This document shows, one piece after another, positions 8,456 through 17,636 of a stretch of DNA of 64,000 bases (positions within the stretch are counted from its first letter, which is position 1; each line of letters starts with the position of its first letter). This DNA is from Methylophilaceae bacterium. Its GTDB lineage: Bacteria > Pseudomonadota > Gammaproteobacteria > Burkholderiales > Methylophilaceae. The translations under genes and the position numbers were made by a program. The stretch is taken from the NCBI GenBank assembly GCA_028122555.1, contig JAOHSH010000001.1, forward strand, positions 1 to 64,000. Direction: 5' to 3'. The notes beneath the pieces were generated by a model. The model ran no database searches. It was not told the origin of the DNA and was given only the letters and a program-made list of their open reading frames with translations.

Positions 8456-8850
8456 TTTATAATCTCCATAAGTTGTTTAGCCATTTTTGGTATATGTACA
8501 GGCTTGAAATAATCTGAATTAATACTAACAATTTCCACTTTACCTTTAGTGATTATTTCTTCATCCCTTAGAATATTTTGTTCAAGCATAATTGAATAAT
8601 CAGTAATTTTTATACAATCAGTTTTGATCAGTAATTCGTCGTTAAACCTTGCTGGTAATTTATATTGAATATCAATCTTTCGAACAACAAACATCACTTT
8701 GTCTTCTTTTTTTAATTTTATCTGGTTCAGCCCAAGGCTTCTTAACCACTCAGTTCTTGCCCTCTCCATAAATTTAAGATAATTAGTATGATAAACAACA
8801 CCGCCACTGTCAGTATCCTCAAAATACACCCTTGCGTTCCATTCAAACAT
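8449..8850 (-). CDS. ybgC: acyl-CoA thioester hydrolase YbgC of the tol-pal cluster
   Basis: Hot-dog fold thioesterase acting on short or acyl-ACP-linked thioesters; it is the regular first gene of tol-pal operons. The motif VYFEDTDSGGVVYHTNYLKFMERARTEWL is split here as YFEDTDSGGVVYHTNY with the catalytic Asp, then ERARTEWL. The start chosen is ATG at 8850, which shares its A with the ruvB stop (TAATG) and has GGAAAG six bases upstream. An ATG 12 bases earlier (8862), inside ruvB, is the alternative and would add MERI. About 133 residues (E. coli 134). Confidence 0.93.
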   Translation of the reverse strand: MFEWNARVYFEDTDSGGVVYHTNYLKFMERARTEWLRSLGLNQIKLKKEDKVMFVVRKIDIQYKLPARFNDELLIKTDCIKITDYSIMLEQNILRDEEIITKGKVEIVSINSDYFKPVHIPKMAKQLMEIIKC

Positions 8851-9887
8851 TATTCTTTCCATAAAGTATCATTTAAATCTTTTTTAGAATGCTTTATACC
8901 AAAGTGCTCATAAGTTTTTGGGGTAGCTAATCTTCCTCTTGGGGTTCTCATTAAATAACCCTGCTGAATCAAATAAGGCTCAATTACATCCTCAATAGTT
9001 TCTTTTTCTTCCCCTATTGCAGCAGAAATATTATCTAGTCCTACAGGACCACCTGAAAACTTTTCAATAATTGCAAGTAAAAAACTTCTATCCATTAAAT
9101 CTAATCCAATCAAGTCTACATCAAGCATTTTTAATGCATCATCAGCTATTAATTTATTAACTATTCCTTCAGACTTAATTTCAGCAAAGTCTCGAACCCG
9201 CCTCAAAAGTCGATTAGCAATTCTTGGTGTACCTCTTGATCTATTAGCAATTTCATTTGCGCCTTCATGGTCAATTTTAACTTCTAAAAGATCTGCAGAT
9301 CGAATTACAATTTTAGTTAGCTCTTGGTTTGAATAAAACTCTAATCTAGATACGATACCGAATCTATCTCTAAGAGGGTTAGTTAGCATACCTGCTCTTG
9401 TTGTTGCACCAATTAATGTAAAGGAAGGTAATTCTAATTTTACTGAACGGGCTGATGGCCCCTCACCAATCATAATATCTAAACGATAATCTTCCATTGC
9501 TGGATAAAGAATTTCCTCAATAACTGGAGATAATCTATGAATTTCATCAATAAAAAGAACATCATTTTCTTCTAAATTTGATAATAAAGCCGCTAAATCT
9601 CCAGTTTTCTCTAGGACTGGCCCAGAAGTTTGGCGTAAATTTACGCTCATCTCTTTTGCAATAATATTAGCCAAAGTTGTTTTCCCAAGACCTGGCGGAC
9701 CGAACAAAAGAACATGATCTAAGGCTTCATTTCTTTTCTTAGCCGCATCAATAAAAATATTCAACTGTTCTCTAATTTTTTCTTGCCCAACATATTCATC
9801 AAGCTTTTTTGGCCTTAATGCACGTTCAAAGTTCTCCTCTATATTATCTGGAGCTGATGGGTCTATGAATCTGTCTGGTTCAATCAT
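8850..9887 (-). CDS. ruvB: Holliday junction helicase motor RuvB
   Basis: AAA+ ATPase that drives branch migration with RuvA. Walker A is [15 protein letters not shown] (about residues 60-74). Walker B is [10 protein letters not shown], sensor-1 is [11 protein letters not shown], and the arginine finger is in NPLRDRFGI. The C-terminal winged helix contains [20 protein letters not shown] and TPRGR. It has 345 residues (E. coli 336). It lies 12 bases after ruvA and its stop codon overlaps the ybgC start. Confidence 0.98.
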   Translation of the reverse strand: MIEPDRFIDPSAPDNIEENFERALRPKKLDEYVGQEKIREQLNIFIDAAKKRNEALDHVLLFGPPGLGKTTLANIIAKEMSVNLRQTSGPVLEKTGDLAALLSNLEENDVLFIDEIHRLSPVIEEILYPAMEDYRLDIMIGEGPSARSVKLELPSFTLIGATTRAGMLTNPLRDRFGIVSRLEFYSNQELTKIVIRSADLLEVKIDHEGANEIANRSRGTPRIANRLLRRVRDFAEIKSEGIVNKLIADDALKMLDVDLIGLDLMDRSFLLAIIEKFSGGPVGLDNISAAIGEEKETIEDVIEPYLIQQGYLMRTPRGRLATPKTYEHFGIKHSKKDLNDTLWKE

Positions 9888-9899
9888 TTTATTAAATCA

Positions 9900-10481
9900 C
9901 TATAAGTTTTTAGATAACATCTTTAATGCTTGCCTTATTCCATCATTTAATGAAATATCTGAAGCTAATTCTTTAGTAACATTAATAACATCTTTTGAGG
10001 CATAACCCAATGCAATTAATGCATTTTGTATGTCTTGAAGTACTGTAGGCTCTTTATTTGATGTTATTTTTATTTGATCTTCTTTGAACTTATCTTTTAG
10101 TTCTAGAACTAATCGTTCAGCTGTCTTCTTTCCTATGCCTGGTATTTTAATTAATAAATTAGAATCTTGATCAGTAATTGCTGTCGTGAGCTCATCAACA
10201 GTCATCCCTCCAAGAATAGATAATGCAACTTTTGCCCCAACACCATTAACTTTAATTAATAATCTAAATATTTTACGCTCCTGAATAGATGCAAAACCAA
10301 ATAATAGTTGAACATCTTCTCGAACAATAAAATGGGTTAGTAACGTAACTTCTAAACCAATTTCTGGTAAGTCATAAAATGTTGGCATTGATACTTCAAC
10401 TTCATAACCAACGCCATGACAATCTAACAAGATCATTGGAGGGGTTTTTTCTAGTAAAAGTCCTTGAATTCTACCTATCAT
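9900..10481 (-). CDS. ruvA: Holliday junction branch-migration protein RuvA
   Basis: Tetramer that holds the Holliday junction and loads RuvB. It has an N-terminal OB fold (MIGRIQGLLLEKTPPMILLDCHG, split motif MIGRIQG then YEVEVSMPTFYDLP). Two helix-hairpin-helix motifs follow (LLIKVNGVGAKVALSILGG, LLIKIPGIGKKTAERLVLEL), and then the C-terminal RuvB-binding domain (ALIALGYASKDV). It has 193 residues (E. coli 203). The start overlaps the ruvC stop as ATGA. Confidence 0.97.
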   Translation of the reverse strand: MIGRIQGLLLEKTPPMILLDCHGVGYEVEVSMPTFYDLPEIGLEVTLLTHFIVREDVQLLFGFASIQERKIFRLLIKVNGVGAKVALSILGGMTVDELTTAITDQDSNLLIKIPGIGKKTAERLVLELKDKFKEDQIKITSNKEPTVLQDIQNALIALGYASKDVINVTKELASDISLNDGIRQALKMLSKNL

Positions 10482-11011
10482 ATTATTCTTCCAGATTTCA
10501 TTCGATTACCAGTTCCAAATTTTGCTAGGCTTCCACTAATATTAGCATGACAGATGCTGCACGCTAAAGCATCGGCAGAGTCTGAGCTTGGTATCGATGG
10601 AAGACTTAGTAATTTTTGGACCATAATCTGTACTTGAGATTTACTTGCATGCCCCATCCCTACAACTGATTTTTTAACTTGTAACGCAGTATATTCAAAT
10701 ACGTCTAGGTTCTGCAAAACAGCTGCACTAATTGCTGCACCTCTTGCTTGACCTAACAACAAAGTAGATTGAGGATTTATGTTTACAAAAACTTTCTCGA
10801 TAGCTACGCAATTTGGTTTAAATTGACAAATTACCTCATCCAACCCTGAAAGAATTATTTTAATTCGTGAGGCTAAATCTGTATCTTGATTAGTTGTTTT
10901 AATTACTCCACTTGCTTCATATGAAATACTCCCAGATGAATTAGATATTACACCATATCCTGTGACTCTCAATCCTGGATCAATCCCAAGAATTTTATTA
11001 GTAATTTTAAT
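10478..11011 (-). CDS. ruvC: Holliday junction resolvase RuvC, probable ATT start
   Basis: Endonuclease that cuts Holliday junctions. The catalytic Asp lies in GIDPGLRVTGYGVI at the very N-terminus; further acidic residues are in AIEKVF and SSDSADALACSICH. No ATG, GTG or TTG exists between an upstream in-frame stop and the GID motif. The first such codon, TTG at 10972, would delete the catalytic Asp. The best start is ATT at 11011: it shares its A with the yebC stop (TAATT, the place where TAATG occurs elsewhere here) and has GAGG seven bases upstream. This gives about 177 residues, close to E. coli (173). The gene overlaps ruvA by 4 bases. Confidence 0.9.
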   Translation of the reverse strand: MKITNKILGIDPGLRVTGYGVISNSSGSISYEASGVIKTTNQDTDLASRIKIILSGLDEVICQFKPNCVAIEKVFVNINPQSTLLLGQARGAAISAAVLQNLDVFEYTALQVKKSVVGMGHASKSQVQIMVQKLLSLPSIPSSDSADALACSICHANISGSLAKFGTGNRMKSGRII

Positions 11012-11739
11012 TAATTATCCTCTATTACAACATTTGTATAAACTTCTTGAACATCATCCAAATCCTCAAGAAAATCTAAAATTTTTCTCATCTTCTCACC
11101 TTCAGATCCTCTTAATTCGTTTTCAGTTTCAGCCTTCATTGTTAATTCAGCAAATTCATATTTAAGATCTGCTTTATCAAACCCTTCTTTAATATTTAAA
11201 AATTCATTTGGGGGTGTAATTATTTCAACGCTTCCATCATCATTATTAATAATATCTTCTGCACCCAGTTCAATTGCGATTTCTGCTAATTCATCCGAAT
11301 TAATCCCTGGAGCAAAAAAGATATTTCCACAATGTTTAAATAGGTATGAAACGCAGCCATCTGTTCCCAAGTTCCCACCATTTTTACTTAGAGCTAACCT
11401 AACATCTGCTACTGCACGTTGTTTGTTATCAGTCAGGCAATCAATAATAATTGCGGCGCCGTTAACCCCGTAACCTTCATATCGAATTTCTTCATAATTC
11501 ACACCTTCTAATTCACCAGTTCCTCGCTTTATAGCCCTTGTAATATTTTCAGCTGGCATACTTTCTTCTTTTGCGGCACTGACTGCAGTTCTTAATCGTG
11601 GATTAAAATTTACATCCCCCCCACCCAATCTTGCAGCTACTGTAATTTCTTTTACTAATTTTGTGAAGATTTTTCCCCGTTTAGCATCTTGCCTACCTTT
11701 TCGATGCTGAATATTTGCCCATTTTGAGTGGCCCGCCAT
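11011..11739 (-). CDS. yebC: YebC/PmpR family protein
   Basis: YebC-family proteins were long called transcription regulators and are now also linked to rescue of ribosomes stalled at proline-rich stretches. The family N-terminus [18 protein letters not shown] is present, with [30 protein letters not shown] and the C-terminal [12 protein letters not shown] also match. It has 242 residues (E. coli 246). It sits directly upstream of ruvC, as in most proteobacteria, with the stop overlapping the putative ruvC start. Confidence 0.95.
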   Translation of the reverse strand: MAGHSKWANIQHRKGRQDAKRGKIFTKLVKEITVAARLGGGDVNFNPRLRTAVSAAKEESMPAENITRAIKRGTGELEGVNYEEIRYEGYGVNGAAIIIDCLTDNKQRAVADVRLALSKNGGNLGTDGCVSYLFKHCGNIFFAPGINSDELAEIAIELGAEDIINNDDGSVEIITPPNEFLNIKEGFDKADLKYEFAELTMKAETENELRGSEGEKMRKILDFLEDLDDVQEVYTNVVIEDN

Positions 11740-11837
11740 AAATTTGATACCTATAAAACTTAAACATAATTATTTTAACAGTTAAATCAGCTAAATATAG
11801 TTAAGATATTTTTTCTTATTACTTGAAAATATTAAGT

Positions 11838-12440
11838 TCACGATGGTATTGGTAGGTGTATCCAGCCGGTTGCAATATATTTTATACCTGATTCTACAAT
11901 ATTTCCTTTATGAGCATGAGTCCATTCCGCAGGCCATATTAAGGTTTTACCTATTTTTGGTTCAATATCTATATTGTGATGAGTAAAACTTGTTTTGCCA
12001 CCTTCAAAGTCATCGTTTAAATATGTCATAAATGCAAACAACCGATGTAATGATGTTATGTGAACTCTTTCAGAGTGTATTTTTGCGAAATGCCCACCGG
12101 AATTATATTTCTGAATATTAAAAGCTCCAATATCTAATTTTGGAAAATTGGTTTTAAGAAATGGCCATTGCTCCGCATAGTCCATATAACATTCATAAAG
12201 ATGCTGCATATAATCGTTGAAGATTTTATGGGAAGGTAAAGTTAGTTCGGCCGGGTATACTGGCATATCTATGGAATTTTTTCTTTCTAAATCAAGTCCA
12301 GTTGCACTCTCACCTTGTACCTGTTTGTTTTCATTTTTTTCAAAAAAATTAATTATATCTCTACACAAACTAGGATTTTTCAAATACCAACTACCTATAA
12401 AACTTGGTCCAGAATCAATTTTTTCTTTATCTCTTTGCAT
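11838..12440 (-). CDS. 2-oxoglutarate/Fe(II)-dependent oxygenase, prolyl-hydroxylase-like
   Basis: Probable hydroxylase of the prolyl 4-hydroxylase-like superfamily; substrate unknown. Iron ligands are likely His122-x-Glu124 (KIHSERVH) and His177 (THAHKG), with Lys187 (GIKYIATGW) as 2-oxoglutarate ligand. YLNDDFEGGKTSF and IEPKIGKTLIWP fit the double-stranded beta-helix. Glu instead of the commoner Asp in the HxD motif is noteworthy. The start touches the stop of the TPR gene upstream (TAAATG), so they are likely translated together. It is last of the five-gene block between aspS and yebC. Similar proteins are common in marine bacteria and their phages. Confidence 0.85.
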   Translation of the reverse strand: MQRDKEKIDSGPSFIGSWYLKNPSLCRDIINFFEKNENKQVQGESATGLDLERKNSIDMPVYPAELTLPSHKIFNDYMQHLYECYMDYAEQWPFLKTNFPKLDIGAFNIQKYNSGGHFAKIHSERVHITSLHRLFAFMTYLNDDFEGGKTSFTHHNIDIEPKIGKTLIWPAEWTHAHKGNIVESGIKYIATGWIHLPIPS

Positions 12441-12884
12441 TTAAACATTACCCTTTAAAATAGAGAATCCCTTATCAACTTCAAATTGAATAACGCCATC
12501 CACTTTGTATAAATACTCCAACCCCTCTTTATGTCGACCTAAATTAAAATACACATCACTCAGATCTACATATGCTTTTATACAATTCTTATTTAATTTT
12601 ATTGCATTCAAGAGAGCGGAAGCTGCATCATTATAATTTCCAACCTCTCTATGAAAAACACCTATACAAACTGAAATATCTGCATTTCTTGGCTGCAATT
12701 TATATGCTGAAAGATAACTCTTAAATGCAAGATCAAATCTTTTTAATTTTAAATATTCGTCGCCAAGACTTATATAAAGATTATGATCCTTAGGGTCTAT
12801 CTTTAAAGAATTCTCTAATGTCCCAATGATTTTATTAAAATTCTTTAAATTATCATCACTTGGTATATTTAAATTTTCTGTCAT
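12441..12884 (-). CDS. small tetratricopeptide-repeat protein
   Basis: A 147-residue protein made mostly of TPR helices (about residues 18-125): NLYISLGDEYLKLKRFDLAF, ADISVCIGVFHREVGNYNDA, IKAYVDLSDVYFNLGRHKE. No signal peptide or membrane segment is seen, so it is probably a cytoplasmic protein-binding adaptor. Its gene abuts the 2OG-Fe(II) oxygenase, which suggests it presents a target to that enzyme; this is an inference. In other marine bacteria TPR and such oxygenase domains can occur on one chain. Confidence 0.8.
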   Translation of the reverse strand: MTENLNIPSDDNLKNFNKIIGTLENSLKIDPKDHNLYISLGDEYLKLKRFDLAFKSYLSAYKLQPRNADISVCIGVFHREVGNYNDAASALLNAIKLNKNCIKAYVDLSDVYFNLGRHKEGLEYLYKVDGVIQFEVDKGFSILKGNV

Positions 12885-12892
12885 CTTTAAAC

Positions 12893-13312
12893 TTATTCGC
12901 CAATAATTTTGACTAAAACTCTTTTTTTTCTTTTACCATCAAACTCACCATAAAAAATTTGTTCCCATGGTCCAAAATCTAATTGTCCTTCAGTTATCGC
13001 AACCACAACCTCTCTACCCATCACTTGTCTTTTCATATGCGCGTCTGCATTATCTTCTCCAGTATCATTATGACGATATCCGCTAACAGGCTCATGGGGG
13101 GCGAGATGTTCCAACCATTTTTTATAGTCATGGTGTAAACCAGATTCATCATCATTAATAAATACACTTGCCGTAATATGCATTGCATTTACTAAAACAA
13201 AACCTTCTTGAATATTACTTTCATCTAAACACGATCTAATCTCAGAAGTTATATTAGTAAAATGCATTCTTTCAGGGGCATTAAACCATAGTTCTTTACG
13301 ATAACTTTTCAT
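12893..13312 (-). CDS. YjbQ family protein (secondary thiamine-phosphate synthase-like)
   Basis: UPF0047/YjbQ family, 139 residues, the usual length. Visible family motifs are [37 protein letters not shown] and [19 protein letters not shown], then [20 protein letters not shown]. Family members show weak thiamine-phosphate synthase activity in E. coli, but the physiological role is unsettled. It lies 3 bases after the glycosyltransferase-like gene and 8 before the TPR gene. Confidence 0.88.
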   Translation of the reverse strand: MKSYRKELWFNAPERMHFTNITSEIRSCLDESNIQEGFVLVNAMHITASVFINDDESGLHHDYKKWLEHLAPHEPVSGYRHNDTGEDNADAHMKRQVMGREVVVAITEGQLDFGPWEQIFYGEFDGKRKKRVLVKIIGE

Positions 13313-13315
13313 AAT

Positions 13316-14002
13316 TTATTCCTCCATTCCATCATTTAAACGATCATATTTCTTTAACCATATATCTGACATTTCTGAATTTCTATAATCTTTAAAACAT
13401 GGAGTTCCTAAAGTGTAATGAATAATATTTGCTTGCTCATTATTTGAATATTCTGTTGCGAGCCAATTCCATTCTTTAGGTAATTCTCCAATCTCATCAT
13501 CTTTAAGCCATGCAAACCGATGTAGATATTTTCCTGTTTGATTAGCAATAAAATCTGGTGTTAAAATTTTATGTTTAGGATGTTTACAGTTCCATAAGAT
13601 AACACTTGACCAATTTTTTCTAGGGTAATCTTGGTTAATATTTCCTAAATATTTTTGATGGGCTTTTGTTTTATAGTCATGTTTAATTACCTGTAAAGCT
13701 TTCGTGTCATCTCGAAGGTCAAGTAATTCCTTAATATCTTTCTGACATATCATATCTCCATCAACAAAAATAGCCCAACCTTTAAAATCATTTAAATATG
13801 GAGTTAAAAAACGTGAGTAAACAAAATCATTACTTTTATCTTCATGTTTTTCTTCGTATTCTTTTAATGTTTTAACTGCAAGAGGAGTTATATCTAATGG
13901 TATTGAAGCATGATCAATAAGACTCTGAACAAAAGCATGATAAGCAATTGCTTCTCTTTGATCAAAACCTATATATATTTTAACTTTTTTGTTTTCAGAC
14001 AT
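13316..14002 (-). CDS. glycosyltransferase-like protein (GT-A fold, family 8-like)
   Basis: Of 228 residues, it begins with a strand typical of nucleotide-sugar enzymes (KIYIGFDQREAIAYHAF). It has a DxD-type metal site, Asp81-Gly-Asp83, in AIFVDGDMICQKDI. Later motifs VILWNCKHPKHKIL and IIHYTLGTPCFKDY resemble family-8 glycosyltransferases. Donor and acceptor cannot be told. No membrane segment is seen. It is second of the five-gene block, 13 bases after the VOC gene. Confidence 0.75.
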   Translation of the reverse strand: MSENKKVKIYIGFDQREAIAYHAFVQSLIDHASIPLDITPLAVKTLKEYEEKHEDKSNDFVYSRFLTPYLNDFKGWAIFVDGDMICQKDIKELLDLRDDTKALQVIKHDYKTKAHQKYLGNINQDYPRKNWSSVILWNCKHPKHKILTPDFIANQTGKYLHRFAWLKDDEIGELPKEWNWLATEYSNNEQANIIHYTLGTPCFKDYRNSEMSDIWLKKYDRLNDGMEE

Positions 14003-14015
14003 CTTATGCCTTTAG

Positions 14016-14396
14016 TCATGTTTTACAAAAAATTAACTCTATACCGTTTCCAGCCGGATCCTTAAAAAAGATCTGCTCGGTGCCTATTTCAGGAACTATT
14101 CGCAAATGAAATTTGATTTCATTTATTTCTAAAATTTTAATATATTTATCTTTATCCTCTGCGGTAAAAGCCATATGATCAAAAGTATTTTTTATATTAA
14201 CAGGATTATCATCATTTTTTTTTGTTTCACTTAAATGTAAAATATCTTTTTGGCCAGCATTAAGCCAATAACCATTACTTTTAAATGGAGGTCTAGTACC
14301 CAATTGAAGGCCAACGATTTCAATATAGAAATTTTTTAAGTTTTCCATCATCTTAGCTTCAGACCTAAGGTTGTAATGATTAATACCGCTAATCAT
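14016..14396 (-). CDS. VOC superfamily (glyoxalase/dioxygenase-like) protein
   Basis: A 126-residue vicinal-oxygen-chelate protein with two beta-alpha-beta-beta-beta units. Putative metal ligands are the His in GINHYNLR (residue 7), His in [12 protein letters not shown] and the Glu in GNGIELIF near the C-terminus. DPAGNGIEL is the classic end motif. Reaction and substrate are unknown. Its start codon lies within the end of aspS (8-base overlap), tying this accessory block to the aspS transcript. Confidence 0.85.
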   Translation of the reverse strand: MISGINHYNLRSEAKMMENLKNFYIEIVGLQLGTRPPFKSNGYWLNAGQKDILHLSETKKNDDNPVNIKNTFDHMAFTAEDKDKYIKILEINEIKFHLRIVPEIGTEQIFFKDPAGNGIELIFCKT

Positions 14397-16182
14397 TCTT
14401 TTGCTCTGAATTTGAAGCTCTTAACCTAATATGTAATTCCTTTAATTGTTTTTCATCTACTCGATTAGGTGATTCTGTCATTAAGCACTGGGCCTTTTGT
14501 GTTTTTGGAAAAGCTATTACATCCCTTATAGAATCAGAACCTGCCAATAAAGTTACTATTCTATCTAATCCAAATGCAACGCCTCCATGTGGAGGTGCAC
14601 CATACTTTAACGCATCTAATAAAAATCCAAATTTATCTTTTGCCTCTTGATCTGATATTCCTAACGCTTTAAATACTTTAGATTGCAGATCAGATTTATG
14701 AATACGAATAGAGCCACCGCCCATTTCCCAACCATTTATGACCATATCATATGCTTTTGATAAGCATTTACCAGGATCTGAATCTAAATATTCTTCATGT
14801 CCATCCTGAGGTGCTGTAAATGGGTGATGTAGAGCATTCCATGTCTTTGAAGTTTCATCATAATCAAACATTGGAAAATCAACTACCCATAATGGTGCCC
14901 ATTCCATTTCATTTAGATGTTTTTTCTCATGTCCAATTTTAACCCTAAGAGCACCCATGGCCTCGTTTACTATTTTTGCTTTATCTGCACCAAAGAAAAT
15001 TAGATCACCATTTTTTGAATCAGTTTTATTAATTATTGCTTTTAATGCCTCAGTATTAATATTTTTAACAATCGGGCTTTGAAGCCCCTCTTCATTAAGT
15101 TGAGTTTTATCTTTAACTTTAATATAAGCTAAACCTTTAGCACCATAAATTTTTACAAATTCAGTATAAGCATCAATTTCTGAACGAGATAAGTCTGCCC
15201 CACTTGGAACCTTTAATGCAGCTACTCTCCCATTTTCCATATTTGCAGCGGAAGAAAATACTTTAAAATCAACACCTTTCATTTCTTCAGTCATTTCAGT
15301 TAATTCAAGGGTAACTCTTAAATCAGGTTTATCTGAGCCGTATAGAATCATCGCTTCCTTATAAGATATTTTAGGAAATGATAACGGTAAATTAATATTT
15401 AAGACTTCTTGATACGTTTGTCGGATCATATTTTCAGAAATTTCTATAATACTTTCTTCATTAATAAAAGATGCTTCAATGTCAATTTGAGTAAATTCAG
15501 GTTGACGGTCAGCTCTCAGGTCTTCATCTCTAAAACATTTAGCAATTTGATAATATCGATCAAAACCAGATACCATTAAAATTTGTTTAAACAACTGGGG
15601 AGATTGAGGCAAAGCAAAAAACTCTCCATGGTGAATTCTTGATGGGACTAAATAGTCTCTGGCTCCCTCAGGAGTACTCCGATTTAATATTGGAGTTTCT
15701 AACTCAATAAACCCTTCTTGATCTAAAAAATTTCTTATGCTTTTTGATGTATCGTTTCTTAGCATAAGGTTTCTTTGCATTACATCTCGCCTTAAATCAA
15801 TAAAACGATACTCGAGACGTACAGCTTCTGAAATCGTCTCATCGTCAAGCATAAATGGGGGGGTTAAAGATTGATTTAAAATCTCTACTTTAGATGCTAA
15901 CATTTCAATTTCTCCTGAAGGAAGATTTAAATTTATTGTTCCTTCAGGTCTAAGTCTTACCTTACAAGTAACCTTTAATACAAACTCATTTCTGATTGTT
16001 TCTGCGATTTTAAAGGCATCTGGAGTATCAGGGTCAATGACGATTTGAGCTAATCCCTCCCTATCTCGCAAATCAATAAAGATAACTCCACCATGATCTC
16101 TTCTTCTATGTGCCCACCCACAAAGGATTACTTCTTCATTTTCATGACTTTTATTTAATTCACCACAATAATGCGTTCTCAT
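14389..16182 (-). CDS. aspS: aspartyl-tRNA synthetase
   Basis: Class II synthetase that charges tRNA-Asp. At 597 residues it is the bacterial type with an N-terminal anticodon-binding OB fold ([24 protein letters not shown]), and a catalytic core with an inserted GAD domain. Motif 2 is in [21 protein letters not shown] and motif 3 in [16 protein letters not shown]. Because gatCAB is also present, it may be non-discriminating and feed tRNA-Asn amidation; this depends on whether asnS exists elsewhere. It follows the DUF502 gene by 25 bases. Confidence 0.97.
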   Translation of the reverse strand: MRTHYCGELNKSHENEEVILCGWAHRRRDHGGVIFIDLRDREGLAQIVIDPDTPDAFKIAETIRNEFVLKVTCKVRLRPEGTINLNLPSGEIEMLASKVEILNQSLTPPFMLDDETISEAVRLEYRFIDLRRDVMQRNLMLRNDTSKSIRNFLDQEGFIELETPILNRSTPEGARDYLVPSRIHHGEFFALPQSPQLFKQILMVSGFDRYYQIAKCFRDEDLRADRQPEFTQIDIEASFINEESIIEISENMIRQTYQEVLNINLPLSFPKISYKEAMILYGSDKPDLRVTLELTEMTEEMKGVDFKVFSSAANMENGRVAALKVPSGADLSRSEIDAYTEFVKIYGAKGLAYIKVKDKTQLNEEGLQSPIVKNINTEALKAIINKTDSKNGDLIFFGADKAKIVNEAMGALRVKIGHEKKHLNEMEWAPLWVVDFPMFDYDETSKTWNALHHPFTAPQDGHEEYLDSDPGKCLSKAYDMVINGWEMGGGSIRIHKSDLQSKVFKALGISDQEAKDKFGFLLDALKYGAPPHGGVAFGLDRIVTLLAGSDSIRDVIAFPKTQKAQCLMTESPNRVDEKQLKELHIRLRASNSEQKND

Positions 16183-16207
16183 CTTAATTCTCTTCTATAA
16201 GTAATTA

Positions 16208-16816
16208 TTATTTTTGTTTAAGCTTTTTATCAGTTGGGACTACACCCATTGAAATAACATATTTTAAAACTTGGTCTACGCTAATATCTAACTCTACAAC
16301 TTTATTTTTTGGAACCATTAAGGTATATCCTGATGTAGGGTTAGGTGTTGTTGGCACATAAACATTTACGTACTCACCATCTAAATCCTTTGTAATTATT
16401 TCATCAGGTTGCCCAGTAATAAACGCAAAGGTATATGTACCTGAAATTGGAAATTCAATTAGAACAGCCTTACTAAAAGCATTTCCTGAACTAGATAATA
16501 ATGTATCAGATACTTGCTTAATACTTTTATAAATGGATTTCACAAATGGTAGTCGATTAAGAAGCACCTCATATAAACCAATTATTTTTTTTCCAAAAAA
16601 ATTATTTGCAATTATTCCTGTAATTAATATGATGATAAATGTCAAAATCACACCAAATCCAAACACCTCAGTCCCTAGAACATAATCAGGCCTTAAAGTA
16701 GCAGGGAGTAGGAATAATATTTGATCTAAGAACTTAATCAAAGAGAACAGCACCCAAAAAGTCAGAATTAATGGGATTAGTACCAATAAACCAGTTAAAA
16801 AGTTTTTTTTAATCAT
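16208..16816 (-). CDS. DUF502 family inner-membrane protein
   Basis: Uncharacterised membrane protein, 202 residues, with two strong hydrophobic helices (about residues 5-27 and 50-72). A conserved stretch follows (LNRLPFVKSIYKSIKQVSDTL), then a soluble domain with YVNVYVPTTPNPTSGYTLMV and the C-terminal VISMGVVPTDK. These are hallmarks of the DUF502 family, often found next to aspS in betaproteobacteria. It overlaps the FmdB-type gene by 8 bases. Role unknown. Confidence 0.9.
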   Translation of the reverse strand: MIKKNFLTGLLVLIPLILTFWVLFSLIKFLDQILFLLPATLRPDYVLGTEVFGFGVILTFIIILITGIIANNFFGKKIIGLYEVLLNRLPFVKSIYKSIKQVSDTLLSSSGNAFSKAVLIEFPISGTYTFAFITGQPDEIITKDLDGEYVNVYVPTTPNPTSGYTLMVPKNKVVELDISVDQVLKYVISMGVVPTDKKLKQK

Positions 16817-17087
16817 TATTTTTTGAAATTTCAGTTTTATTTATTTTAGTAGTCTTTTCATTTTTATTCTTTAATTCTTTAGGTTTAGAATCTTCAGTCT
16901 TTGGTTTATTTTTAAAATCTGTCTCATACCAGCCTGACCCCTTTAATTTAAAGTGAGGTGCTGAAACTTGCCTATTAAATGTTTTATTCTTACAAGCCGG
17001 GCAATTTAATAATGGGTCGATCGATGATTTTACTAGTACATCATCTTGATACTCACAATAAGAACATAGGTACTCATATAAAGGCAT
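16809..17087 (-). CDS. FmdB-type zinc-ribbon protein
   Basis: A 92-residue protein with an N-terminal zinc ribbon, residues 1-40: MPLYEYLCSYCEYQ and LLNCPACKNKTFNRQVS give two CxxC pairs (8/11 and 29/32). SAPHFKLKGSGWYETDFK follows, as in other members. The Lys/Glu-rich tail is probably disordered. The family is tied by name to formamidase regulation in methylotrophs, but most members have no proven role. It is upstream of the DUF502 gene with an 8-base overlap. Confidence 0.88.
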   Translation of the reverse strand: MPLYEYLCSYCEYQDDVLVKSSIDPLLNCPACKNKTFNRQVSAPHFKLKGSGWYETDFKNKPKTEDSKPKELKNKNEKTTKINKTEISKNND

Positions 17088-17102
17088 GTTCTAAAAACCC
17101 TA

Positions 17103-17573
17103 TTAAAAGGGAATATCGTCTTCTGGTAGAACCATATCAGGCTCACCCGATGAACTTGAACTAGCTTCATTTTTAATTACTCTTTCTGGTTCTTGATTAA
17201 AATTATCCTCAGAACTATTTGACGTATTATTACGATTATCTTTACCTCCTAACATTTGCATTGTATCTGCAACCACTTCTGTCGTATATCTATCTTGACC
17301 CTCTTTAGTTTGCCACTTCCTTGTTTGCAGACTTCCTTCAATAAATATAGAGCTCCCTTTCTTAAGGTATTCCCCTGCAATCTCAGCTAATTTTCTATAC
17401 ATCACAATATTGTGCCACTCTGTTTTTTCTTTTTTATCGCCTGAAACCTTATCTTTCCATGATGTACTGGTTGCAATACTAAAATTACATACAGAATCTC
17501 CATTAGGAAAGGTTCTAACTTCAGGATCTCTCCCGAGATTCCCAAGCAACATTACCTTATTAACTGATGGCAT
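17103..17573 (-). CDS. ssb: single-stranded DNA-binding protein
   Basis: Coats single-stranded DNA in replication, repair and recombination. Residues 1-110 form the OB fold ([51 protein letters not shown]). A flexible Asn/Ser-rich linker and the acidic tip PEDDIPF, which recruits repair partners, follow. It has 156 residues (E. coli 178). It lies 63 bases after the transporter gene and near uvrA, as is common in proteobacteria. Confidence 0.97.
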   Translation of the reverse strand: MPSVNKVMLLGNLGRDPEVRTFPNGDSVCNFSIATSTSWKDKVSGDKKEKTEWHNIVMYRKLAEIAGEYLKKGSSIFIEGSLQTRKWQTKEGQDRYTTEVVADTMQMLGGKDNRNNTSNSSEDNFNQEPERVIKNEASSSSSGEPDMVLPEDDIPF

Positions 17574-17636
17574 ATTTTCTCCTAGTTATTTAATTAATTA
17601 ATTACTATTTTCTCACATGTTGTAATTATAATTTTA

